Positions 23,684-31,426 of a stretch of DNA of 35,389 nt are shown here, one piece after another. The first letter of the stretch is position 1. Each line of letters starts with the position of its first letter. Below the pieces are notes generated by a model. It did not search any database. It was given only the letters and a program-made list of their open reading frames with translations, and had not been told where the DNA came from. Both the position numbers and the translations under genes were made by a program. The stretch is from positions 1 through 35,389 of the forward strand of contig NZ_JAIVFO010000032.1 of the NCBI RefSeq assembly GCF_029991245.1, written 5' to 3'. This DNA comes from Xanthobacter autotrophicus (lineage in GTDB: Bacteria > Pseudomonadota > Alphaproteobacteria > Rhizobiales > Xanthobacteraceae).

Positions 23684-23700
23684 GCAACAAAAGGTTGCTT
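23684..23700 (+). terminator. Small hairpin after the tRNA fragment
   Basis: GCAAC-AAAAG-GTTGC followed by TTT, immediately behind the tRNA CCA end. It could be the tRNA's own terminator and so mark the chromosomal side of the attachment site. Confidence 0.45.
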
Positions 23701-24429
23701 TGGTATTTGCGCGGAAGTCGCGCTTTTCCATCCTGGCGCTGGACGCTCATTGACCGCCTTGGCAAGACCGGGGCGCGGCTCCCGCCTGCATCTGAATCTC
23801 GCCTTCTCCAAAATTCGACGGTCTATGAAACGCTCGGCTGGGCGAGCCTGCTTCCACGGCGGCCTCTGAAGATCGCGGGAGTCGGCAGACGCCCGATGCC
23901 TCCCCGCCGCGCTCAAATCGTCATTCACAAGCACCGGGTCCGCTCCCGCCTCCCGTCACGTCGAGCTGCTGTCCCTTCAACTCGCGACCACCTCTCCCTC
24001 CTTGTGGGAAGCAGGCGCTATATCACTGTCCTGAAGACGGGAGCACCAAGAACTGGGGGTCCCTACCACGCTTCCGTCGGGAACTGTGTTTCCGGATTTG
24101 CCAAGCCCCGAATGACGGGAAGCCGGGGGCTGTCCTCACCGCAGAGGCAAAAGATGACCCTTCTCGGACTCTGGGAGCGTCCGCTTACGTCTCCCCGGTG
24201 TGCGGGTCGGGGTCTCAATGCGTTCATTAATACGCGCCAGGAACAGAGCGGGCGCTGTCGTCATGACCACAAGGCCGGAATGACACGCCGTCTTGCATGT
24301 GCCCTGCCCACCATTCGATGGGCAGTTCACATGCCATCATGAAGGTTCGAGCTCTGCCACTGGGACGATGCCTTGTCGCAAGTCGCTCAACTAGTGGCGC
24401 GACATTAGCAAGCAGGCTCCGGGCCGCCG
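23701..24429. other. Gene-free stretch downstream of the attachment site
   Basis: About 730 bp with no recognisable gene on either strand. CTGCCCA (24304-24310) and TGGGCAG (24319-24325) form a 7-bp hairpin about 105 bp beyond the stop of the binding-protein gene and could end that transcript. Long open frames here run through the tRNA fragment and are not genes. Confidence 0.5.
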
Positions 24430-25443
24430 TCAGCTACCGCTGCGGGTGCGTAGCTGCGGCACGAACAGATCGCCCCAGCTCGCCGGCTTCGCCTTGATGG
24501 AGCCCGCGAGGTGCATGAAGTCGGCGATCTTCATGATGCCTTCGGGGGTGGTAGAGAACCAGGTGTCCTTGTCCTCCAGCATCTCCAGCACCTCCTGCTT
24601 GGTGGTCTTCACCTTGGAGGAGCGCGCATAGATCTCCGCCGCGGCCGCCTTGTCCTTGGCGATGAACTGGTCCGCCTCGTCGAGCGCGTCGAGGAAGGCC
24701 TGCACCACCTTGGGGTTGGCATCGACGAAGCGCTTGGGTGCGAAGGTCACGTCCATGGTCAGGCGGCCGAGGATGTCCACCGAGTTCGCCACCCGGCGCA
24801 CGTTGGGGTTCTTCACCTCCAGATAGGAGAAGGGCGGCGAGGTGAAGTGCGCGGTGATCTCGGTCCGGCCCGCGGTGAGGGCCGCCAGCGCCTCGGGATG
24901 GGGCAGGCCCACGGTCAGAGGGTCGAGCTTGGCGTAGTTCTCGCGGCCGAACTCCTGCGCGGCCATCATCTGGAGGATGACGGCCGAGAGCGAGGTCTTG
25001 ATGCCCGGCAGGGCGATCTTGTCGGAGGACTTGAAGTCCTTCAGCGAATTGACGGCCGGGTTGTTGGTGTTCATCCACAAGGCGGTGGAGGAAAGTCCGC
25101 TGACGCCGATGACCTCCACGTTCGGGATGCCCTTGGCCTTGGCCCATAGTGTGATGAAACCGGGCGCGCCGGTGCCGGCGATGTCGAGGGAGCCGGCCAT
25201 CATGGCGTCATTGATGACGTTGCCGCCGTCCAGCATCAGCCAGTTGACCTTGAGCGGGCCGAGGCCGGCCTTCTCCGCCTGCTTCTCGAGGAGCTTCTGG
25301 TCCTCCATGACGATGAGCGGCAGATAGAGGATGCCGTAGCCCTTGGAGATGCGGACTTCCTTCACTTCCGCCCGCGCGGCGCCGGTGGCCAGCGTGGCCA
25401 CAACGGCGACGGCGGCAATCTTCAGGCTCTTCTTCCAGCCCAT
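24430..25443 (-). CDS. ABC transporter periplasmic substrate-binding protein (NMT1/SsuA/TauA-like)
   Basis: 337 residues. A signal peptide (MGWKKSLKIAAVAVVATLATGAARA) is followed by a two-lobe binding protein. It has KGYGILYLPLIVMEDQKLLEKQA, the GGNVINDAMMAGSLDIAGTGAPGF pattern and GIKTSLSAVILQMMAA. This family binds nitrate, sulfonates, taurine, aromatic acids or thiamine precursors; the ligand cannot be told from sequence. GGGAGAG before the ATG at 25443. It is the last gene of the operon after the permease (50 bp gap). Confidence 0.9.
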   Translation of the reverse strand: MGWKKSLKIAAVAVVATLATGAARAEVKEVRISKGYGILYLPLIVMEDQKLLEKQAEKAGLGPLKVNWLMLDGGNVINDAMMAGSLDIAGTGAPGFITLWAKAKGIPNVEVIGVSGLSSTALWMNTNNPAVNSLKDFKSSDKIALPGIKTSLSAVILQMMAAQEFGRENYAKLDPLTVGLPHPEALAALTAGRTEITAHFTSPPFSYLEVKNPNVRRVANSVDILGRLTMDVTFAPKRFVDANPKVVQAFLDALDEADQFIAKDKAAAAEIYARSSKVKTTKQEVLEMLEDKDTWFSTTPEGIMKIADFMHLAGSIKAKPASWGDLFVPQLRTRSGS

Positions 25444-25493
25444 GTTTCTCTCCCTTTGTGTTCTGGTTCGATGACGGGTTTGGCGACCCGGGT

Positions 25494-26360
25494 TCAGTGC
25501 TGCATGCCCCAGCGATGCACGGTCTTGCGCTCGATGGTGGCGAAGATCAGGTTTTCCACGGCGAGGCCGATGAGGATGACGGTGAACAGGCCGGCGAAGA
25601 CGTTGGCCGTCTCCAGCTGGTTGCGGTTCTCGAAGATGAACCAGCCGAGGCCGCCGGAGCCGGACGATACGCCGAACACCAGCTCGGCGGCGATCAGCGT
25701 GCGCCAGGCGAAGGCCCAGCCCACCTTGAGACCGGTGAGGATGGCCGGGAAGGCGGCGGGGATGAGGATGAGCCGCACCAGCTTCAGCCCGCGCAGGCCA
25801 TAGTTCATGCCCACCATGCGGAGCGTCTTGGAGACGGCCCGGAAGCCCGAATGGGTGTTGAGCGCGATGGCCCACAGCACGGAATGCACCAGCACGAAGA
25901 TGACGCTGCCCTTGCCGAGCCCGAACCAGATCAGCGCCAGCGGCAGCAGCGCAATGGCGGGCAGCGGGTTGAACATGGAGGTCAGCGCCTCCAGCAGGTC
26001 CGCCCCGAGCCGCGATCCGATGGCGACGGTGGTGAGCACGGCGGCGAGCGCGATGCCGATGGCATAGCCGATGAGCAGCGTCTCCAGCGAGGAGAGGGTG
26101 CGCGCCGGGATGACGCCATTGGCCATGTTCTCGAAGAAGGCCGAGAGCGTATCGGTGAAGGTGGGAAACAGGAGCGGATTGGCGAGCCACAGGCCATAGG
26201 CCTGCCACAGGGCGGCCAGCGCCACCAGGATGATGGCCTTGCGCACCGCGCCGATGCGGTAGATGCGCTCGAAGGGCGACAGGGTGGCCTCGACGGTGAT
26301 GTTGCCGAGGGGGGTGTCCGGATTGACGATCTCCGGACGCAAGGCGAGGTTCTGGTTCAC
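25494..26360 (-). CDS. ABC transporter permease (SsuC/TauC/NrtB-like)
   Basis: 288 residues with about six hydrophobic segments and the cytoplasmic EAA-type loop around LEALTSMFNPLPAIALLPLALIWFGLGKGS. It is the membrane channel of the uptake system, paired with the ATPase 10 bp upstream and the binding protein downstream. The N-terminal 35 residues are hydrophilic. No missing part was seen. Confidence 0.92.
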   Translation of the reverse strand: MNQNLALRPEIVNPDTPLGNITVEATLSPFERIYRIGAVRKAIILVALAALWQAYGLWLANPLLFPTFTDTLSAFFENMANGVIPARTLSSLETLLIGYAIGIALAAVLTTVAIGSRLGADLLEALTSMFNPLPAIALLPLALIWFGLGKGSVIFVLVHSVLWAIALNTHSGFRAVSKTLRMVGMNYGLRGLKLVRLILIPAAFPAILTGLKVGWAFAWRTLIAAELVFGVSSGSGGLGWFIFENRNQLETANVFAGLFTVILIGLAVENLIFATIERKTVHRWGMQH

Positions 26361-26370
26361 GGGCGTTTCC

Positions 26371-27147
26371 TCAGTGGCCGAAGAGCATGTCGTTGATGCG
26401 GGCTTCCAGCTCGACCTGCGCCGAGGTGCCCATCTTGTCGGTCGGAACGCTGTTCAGCTCCGCCCGCACCCGGCCGGGATGGGGCGAGAGCAGGAGGATG
26501 CGGGTGCCGATCTTGATCGCCTCCTCGATGGAGTGGGTGACGAACAGGACGGTGAAGCGCGTGTCGTCCCACAATTGCAGCAGCTCGTCCTGCATCTTGC
26601 GGCGGGTGAGGGCGTCGAGCGCGGCGAACGGCTCGTCCATCAGCAGCACGTCCGGCTCCATGGCCATGCCGCGGGCGATGGCGACGCGCTGCTTCATGCC
26701 GCCGGAGAGCATGTGGGGATAGCTGTCGATAAACTTGGTGAGGCCTACCTTATCGATATAGGAGCGCGCCCGCTCGCGCGCCTCGGCCGCGCCGAGGCGG
26801 CCGGAGGAGGTAAGCGCGAAGATCACGTTCTCGCCGACGGTCTTCCAGGGCAGGAGCTGGTCGAACTCCTGGAACACCATCATGCGGTCCGGGCCGGGCT
26901 CCTTCACCTCGTGATCCTTGAGGCGGATCTTGCCCTCGGTGGGCGAGATGTATCCCCCGATGGCCTTCAGCAGCGTGGACTTTCCGCAGCCCGAGGGCCC
27001 GAGAAGAACGAAGCGGTCGGAATCGTAGACCTTGAAGTCCACGCGGTAGGTCGCCGTGACGAGACTGTCCGGCGTCTTGTATTGAAGGGTCACGCCCTCG
27101 ACGCTGAGCAGCGGCGCGAATCCAGTCTGGTCTGGATGCAAAGTCAT
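26371..27147 (-). CDS. ABC transporter ATPase (SsuB/TauB/NrtD-like)
   Basis: 258 residues with Walker A GPSGCGKST (50-58), Q loop VFQEFDQLLPW (91-101), signature LSGGMKQR (147-154), Walker B VLLMDEP (167-173) and the switch His in FVTHSIEEA. The ATG at 27147 follows GGGGAGG. It is the first gene of the operon and divergent from the two-component genes; 124 bp separate them, with an AGGATC-N9-GATCCT repeat (27207-27227) in the middle. Confidence 0.93.
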   Translation of the reverse strand: MTLHPDQTGFAPLLSVEGVTLQYKTPDSLVTATYRVDFKVYDSDRFVLLGPSGCGKSTLLKAIGGYISPTEGKIRLKDHEVKEPGPDRMMVFQEFDQLLPWKTVGENVIFALTSSGRLGAAEARERARSYIDKVGLTKFIDSYPHMLSGGMKQRVAIARGMAMEPDVLLMDEPFAALDALTRRKMQDELLQLWDDTRFTVLFVTHSIEEAIKIGTRILLLSPHPGRVRAELNSVPTDKMGTSAQVELEARINDMLFGH

Positions 27148-27271
27148 CGTTCCTCCCCGCGCGCATCGGCGCAAATTGTTCTTGGTGCACTTTGGCGACC
27201 TTGCTTAGGATCATAGCCGACGATCCTGACCCGAAACTGACGCCGGGCGGCTTTGATCGCGGGAGCGGGCG

Positions 27272-27937
27272 GTGCGCATTCTGTTGGTGGAGGACACGCA
27301 GGAAATCGGCCTTGCGGTGCAAAAGCGCTTCGAGCGGATCGGCTATGCCGTGGACTGGGAGACCGATGGGCGCACCGCGAGCGAACTGATCGAGGTGCAG
27401 CCTTATGACCTCGTGGTGCTCGACGTGATGCTGCCCAACATGGACGGGTTCACCGTGCTGAAGCACCTGCGCCGGCGCGGCCTGCGCACGCCCGTGCTGG
27501 TGCTCACCGCCCGCTCGGCGGTGGACGACCGGATCAGCGCGCTCGACCTCGGTGCCGACGACTATCTCGTGAAGCCGTTCGACTACCGCGAGCTGGAGGC
27601 GCGGGCGCGCGCTTTGCTGCGCAGGGCTGCGGGCATGGCGGACAACACCATCAAGGCCGGCCCGCTGATCATCGACCGGGCGGGGCGGACGGCGATGATC
27701 GCGGGCGCGCCGCTCGACCTCACCCGGCGCGAGCTGACCGTGCTGGAAATTCTCGCCTCGCGTCCCGGCGCCTTCGTCGCCAAGGAGGAACTGCTGGAGC
27801 AATTGTTCGGCTTCGACCGCGATCCCAGCACCAATGCGGTGGAGCAGTTCATCACCCGTCTGCGCCGCAAGCTCGCGGCGACCTCCGTGGAAATCCGCAC
27901 CGAGCGCGGCCTGGGCTACCAGCTTGTCGCTCCGTGA
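27272..27937 (+). CDS. OmpR-family response regulator (TctD/QseB-like)
   Basis: 221 residues. The receiver has acidic residues ED (7-8), phospho-acceptor Asp51 (YDLVVLDVMLPNMDG), Thr79 and Lys101 (YLVKPFD). The winged helix has LTRRELTVLEILASRPG, VAKEELLEQLFG and NAVEQFITRLRRKL, which is the TctD/QseB subgroup. GTG is the start with GGGAG upstream. It overlaps the kinase gene by 14 bp. Confidence 0.94.
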   Translation: MRILLVEDTQEIGLAVQKRFERIGYAVDWETDGRTASELIEVQPYDLVVLDVMLPNMDGFTVLKHLRRRGLRTPVLVLTARSAVDDRISALDLGADDYLVKPFDYRELEARARALLRRAAGMADNTIKAGPLIIDRAGRTAMIAGAPLDLTRRELTVLEILASRPGAFVAKEELLEQLFGFDRDPSTNAVEQFITRLRRKLAATSVEIRTERGLGYQLVAP

Positions 27938-29279
27938 CCTGCGCACCTCGCTCCGGGCGAGGATGCTGGCCGCGCTGGCGGCGATCCTGCTGCTCGGCGC
28001 CGCAGTGCTGAGCATCGCCGCCTGGCAGTATGCGGCGCTGGCGGCGCGCGATGCCTATGACAAGCTGCTGATGGGCGGCGCGGTGCAGATCGCGGAGAAC
28101 ATCTTCCTCCAGGGCGGTGTCGTCACGCTCGATCCGCCGGCCGCCGCCATAGCCACGCTCTCGGCATACGACCTCGTGTTCTACAGCGTCACGGACCCGC
28201 GCGGGATTGTCGTTGCGGGCTATGGCGACCTTACGCTTTCGGCCTCGCCGGAGCGCCTGAGGCAAGGCGTCGTGCTGGAGGACGGCCGGTACCAGGGGCA
28301 GCCGGTGCGCATCGCCGGCCTCGTTCGCAAGGTGGAGGGCGCGCCGGGTGACGGCTGGACCCGCATCATTGTCGCGCAGACGCTGGGCGCACGGGCCGCG
28401 CTCACCTCCGACCTGGCCTTCAAGGCCCTCGCCATGATCGCGGTGATGAGCGCCCTGGCCCTCGCCACGGCGGCGCTCAGCATGCGCCTCGTCTTCTCGC
28501 CACTGACCCGCATCGAGCGGGAGATCGCCGGCCGGCAGCCGGACGATCTCAGCCCCATCGCGCTCACGCCGCCGCCCGAGGCGCGGGCGCTGGTGGAGGC
28601 CATCGACGGCTTCATGCTGCGCCTCAGGGAGCGCATCGCCCTCATGCAGCGCTTCATCGCCGATGCCGCCCACCAGATCCGCACGCCGCTCGCGGCCATT
28701 GATGCGCAGGTGGAATTGCTGGAGGAGGACGATCCGGCCCAGACCGCGCAGTTGGAGGGGCTCCGGTCGCGCATCGCCGAACTGGGCCGGCTCACCAGCC
28801 AGTTGCTGGACCACGCCATGGTACTGCACCGCGCCCGGTCCCAGCACCGGACGCCGACCGACCTCAACCATCTCGCGAAGACCGTTCTGTCACGCGCCGT
28901 CCCGCTGACACTCGATCGGGAAATCTCAATCAGCTTCGTTCCCCTGGAGGAAGCGCCGTTGCTGGACGTGGATGTCATCAGCGTCGGCGAGGCACTGAGC
29001 AACCTGATCCACAATTCCGTGGTGCACGGCGCCCACAAGCGGCTCTCCCTCGCCGTGGAACGCACGGCCGATGGCGTCGCGCTGCGGGTGCGGGATGACG
29101 GACCTGGCATTCCCATATCCGATCAATCTCGCCTCGCGATGCCCTTCCAGAAGGGGGCGACCTCAACGGGCTCAGGCCTCGGCCTTGCCATCGCTGACGA
29201 GGTCGCCCGTGCCCATGGCGGCGCGCTGCGCTTTGAAGGGAAAGACGGCGATTTCTCCGTCATCCTAGAAGTGCGGTGA
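27924..29279 (+). CDS. Histidine kinase (TctE/QseC-like)
   Basis: 451 residues. Two membrane helices (about 14-34 and 165-190) flank a periplasmic domain of the TctE kind (YAALAARDAYDKLLMGGAVQIAENI). The phospho-acceptor is His250 (IADAAHQIRTPLA), with N-box ALSNLIHNSVVHG, G1 RDDGPGIP and G2 GSGLGLAIADEVARAHGG. The start is probably TTG at 27924, because homology to SLRDLRTSLRAR begins there; ATG at 27963 is the alternative. TctDE pairs regulate organic-acid uptake in other bacteria. The divergent ABC operon may be its target. Confidence 0.9.
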   Translation: MSLRDLRTSLRARMLAALAAILLLGAAVLSIAAWQYAALAARDAYDKLLMGGAVQIAENIFLQGGVVTLDPPAAAIATLSAYDLVFYSVTDPRGIVVAGYGDLTLSASPERLRQGVVLEDGRYQGQPVRIAGLVRKVEGAPGDGWTRIIVAQTLGARAALTSDLAFKALAMIAVMSALALATAALSMRLVFSPLTRIEREIAGRQPDDLSPIALTPPPEARALVEAIDGFMLRLRERIALMQRFIADAAHQIRTPLAAIDAQVELLEEDDPAQTAQLEGLRSRIAELGRLTSQLLDHAMVLHRARSQHRTPTDLNHLAKTVLSRAVPLTLDREISISFVPLEEAPLLDVDVISVGEALSNLIHNSVVHGAHKRLSLAVERTADGVALRVRDDGPGIPISDQSRLAMPFQKGATSTGSGLGLAIADEVARAHGGALRFEGKDGDFSVILEVR

Positions 29280-29299
29280 GGTCAGCTGCGCCCAGCGCG

Positions 29300-29599
29300 C
29301 CTGTTCTGGCCGAGCGGGGCATCGAGCATCGTTTGACCAAGCCCTACCATCCGTGGACCAACGGCCAGGCGGAACGCATGGTGCGCACTATCAAGGAAGC
29401 GACCGTCCACGTCTTCCACTACGCCTCCTTGACTGACCTGAGGCGCCATGTCCGCGACTGGCTGCTGGCCTACAACTAGGCCAAGCAACTCAAGGCTCTG
29501 CGATTCAAAACACCGTTTGAAGCCATCCGACAGATCGCCGCGCTAAAGCCCGAACTCTTCGTTCGCCAACCAAACCATGACATGCTGGGACTAAACACG
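29300..29599 (+). pseudogene. IS481-family transposase remnant with internal stop
   Basis: The last part of the integrase core, GIEHRLTKPYHPWTNGQAERM followed by RTIKEATVHVFHYASL, is intact; then a TAG (29477-29479) interrupts LLAYN-AKQLKALRFKTPFEAI where an intact copy would have Phe or similar. The frame ends near LNT. The N-terminal two thirds are missing, so the element is dead. Confidence 0.8.
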
Positions 29600-29616
29600 G
29601 CACCGACGATCGTTGC

Positions 29617-29820
29617 ATGGGACGCTCCGTGGGTGGCCTGACCACCAAGATCCACGCTCTGGTCGATGCTGAAGGCAGGCCCATCCATCTCGCCCTGACC
29701 GCCGGACGGGCGGGCGACGCACCGGCGGGGCGCGCATTGCTCTCCCGCCTCCCCCTGGCAGAATCCTTCTCGCCGACAAGGCCTACGACACCGACGTTAT
29801 CTGCCGCATGACGACCGCCT
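29617..29820 (+). pseudogene. IS5-family (IS427-type) transposase remnant, frameshifted
   Basis: MGRSVGGLTTKIHALVDAEG and AGDAPAGRALLSRLP match the middle of IS5/IS427 transposases, then the frame shifts and continues as LADKAYDTDVICRMTTAW in another frame from about 29769. It abuts the stop of the outer-membrane gene (29824). The remnant is fused directly behind the IS481 fragment. Confidence 0.75.
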
Positions 29821-29823
29821 GGG

Positions 29824-31389
29824 TCAGTTCGTGTCGAGGAAGCGCTTCGCCCAGTCGGAGCTGACGAAGCGCGGACCCATGTCATCCACCACCTCCGGCG
29901 TGCGGGTATCCACCGCGCCGTTCCAGCCGCCACCGAGGGCCTTGTTGAGGCTGACATAGTCGGTGGCGATGGCGACGCGACTCTGGAGAGCGGAATCCTC
30001 GGCGGAATAGAGCGAGCGTTCGGCATCGAGTACGTCGAGGAAACTGGTTGAGCCGGCCTGGTAGAGCGCGCGCGACAGCGTCGCCGCCTGTCGGTAGGAG
30101 CTTGCGGAGGCGGCAAGGCTGCCGCTCTTCAGCCGCTCCTGCTGGAGCGCGACGGAGGCGTTCTCCACGTCTTCCAGAGCCGTCAGGACAGCCGACCGGT
30201 AGGCCAGGAAATATTCATCCCGCTGGGCCTGGGCATATTCCACTGCCGCCTGCAGTTGCCCCGCGTTGAAGATCGGCACGCTAATGCTCGGGCCGAAGCT
30301 CCATGAGATGGAGGACGACTTGCCGAGGTCGCCGAACTTGGAACCGGTGGTGTCGATGTTGCCGGATAGGCTCACATCCGGATAGAGGGCCGCCTGCGCC
30401 TGGCCGATCTGCGCCGTGTACTGGGCGAGCTGCCGCTCGGCCATGCGCACGTCCGGCCGGCTGAGGAGCACATTCGCCGGCACGCCCCGGGGGACGGGCA
30501 GGCGCGGCGACGGGATGGGGGCGGACCTTTCCATGCGTGCGTTCAGGGTCGAAGGCGGCGCGCCCAGAAGGATGGCCAGCCGGTTGACCGCCTGCTGGTA
30601 GGAGGATCGCAGGGCCGGGATGTTGGCCTCCGTGCCCGCAGCCTGCCCCTCGGCATTCGCCACGTCGACCGCCGAGGCGGAGCCCGCCTCAAGCTTGCGG
30701 CGCGTGAGCGCGGCCGTCTCCCGCTGCGAGGTTGCCGTGCGGCGCGCAAGCGCGATCCGCGCCTGATATCCCCGCGCCTCCACGTAATAGGTCGCGATAT
30801 CACCGACGAGGGTGAGCAGGGTGTTGCGCAGGCTCTCCTCGGAGGCATCGAGGCCGTATTTTGCGGCTTCCGCCGCCCGCCGGTTGGCGCCGAACAGGTC
30901 GAGTTCCCAGCTGGCGTTGACGCCGAGCTGATAGGAATCGTAGGGCCCGGTGACGGTCACGTCGCCGCCGCTGGACACGTTGCTGCCGTCCTGGCCGCGG
31001 GTGTAGCTCCCGGAGCCGGTGACGGTGGGAAACAGGCTCGCCACCGCCTGCTTGTAGGTGGCGCGCGCCGCGCGAACGCGGGCCTTGGCCGTTGCCACGT
31101 CGAGATTGCCGGCGATGGCCTCCTCCACGAGACGGTTCAGGGCCTTGTCGTTGAGGCGCTCCCACCAGCGGCCCAATTGGGGCGGCTGATTGTCCCGGCT
31201 TTGTGCGCTGCGCGCTGCGACGCTGGGCTGGGCCGATCCCCATTTGGCGGGGACCATCAGGAGCGGCGCTTCGTACTCGGGGCCGACCGCGCAGCCACCG
31301 AGCGCGGAGGCAAGAAGGACCGCGGCGAGCACCAAGAGAAGGGGCGATTTCCGGTACGGCCGGCAAGCGGCGACATGGGGGCTCGTCAT
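29824..31389 (-). CDS. RND efflux outer-membrane lipoprotein (NodT/OprM family)
   Basis: 521 residues. The signal ends in a lipobox (SALGGCAVGPEYEAP, Cys at about 33), giving a lipid-anchored outer-membrane channel. Two repeats of long helices follow, as in TolC/OprM proteins (NLDVATAKARVRAARATYKQAVASLFP, and LSRPDVRMAERQLAQYTAQIGQAQAALYPDVSLSG). It is the exit duct for the RND pump encoded 38 bp upstream. The C-terminus (after GGGWN) is somewhat longer than in many relatives. Confidence 0.94.
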   Translation of the reverse strand: MTSPHVAACRPYRKSPLLLVLAAVLLASALGGCAVGPEYEAPLLMVPAKWGSAQPSVAARSAQSRDNQPPQLGRWWERLNDKALNRLVEEAIAGNLDVATAKARVRAARATYKQAVASLFPTVTGSGSYTRGQDGSNVSSGGDVTVTGPYDSYQLGVNASWELDLFGANRRAAEAAKYGLDASEESLRNTLLTLVGDIATYYVEARGYQARIALARRTATSQRETAALTRRKLEAGSASAVDVANAEGQAAGTEANIPALRSSYQQAVNRLAILLGAPPSTLNARMERSAPIPSPRLPVPRGVPANVLLSRPDVRMAERQLAQYTAQIGQAQAALYPDVSLSGNIDTTGSKFGDLGKSSSISWSFGPSISVPIFNAGQLQAAVEYAQAQRDEYFLAYRSAVLTALEDVENASVALQQERLKSGSLAASASSYRQAATLSRALYQAGSTSFLDVLDAERSLYSAEDSALQSRVAIATDYVSLNKALGGGWNGAVDTRTPEVVDDMGPRFVSSDWAKRFLDTN

Positions 31390-31426
31390 TCTGCCTCACC
31401 AGCTGAAAGGGATGGGGGATCCGGCT

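Noticed and set aside
23449..23934. Minus-strand frame reading HPTRFERVASAFGG
   Set aside because: This sequence is the translation of a tRNA-Arg 3' half, a known source of spurious proteins near integrases.
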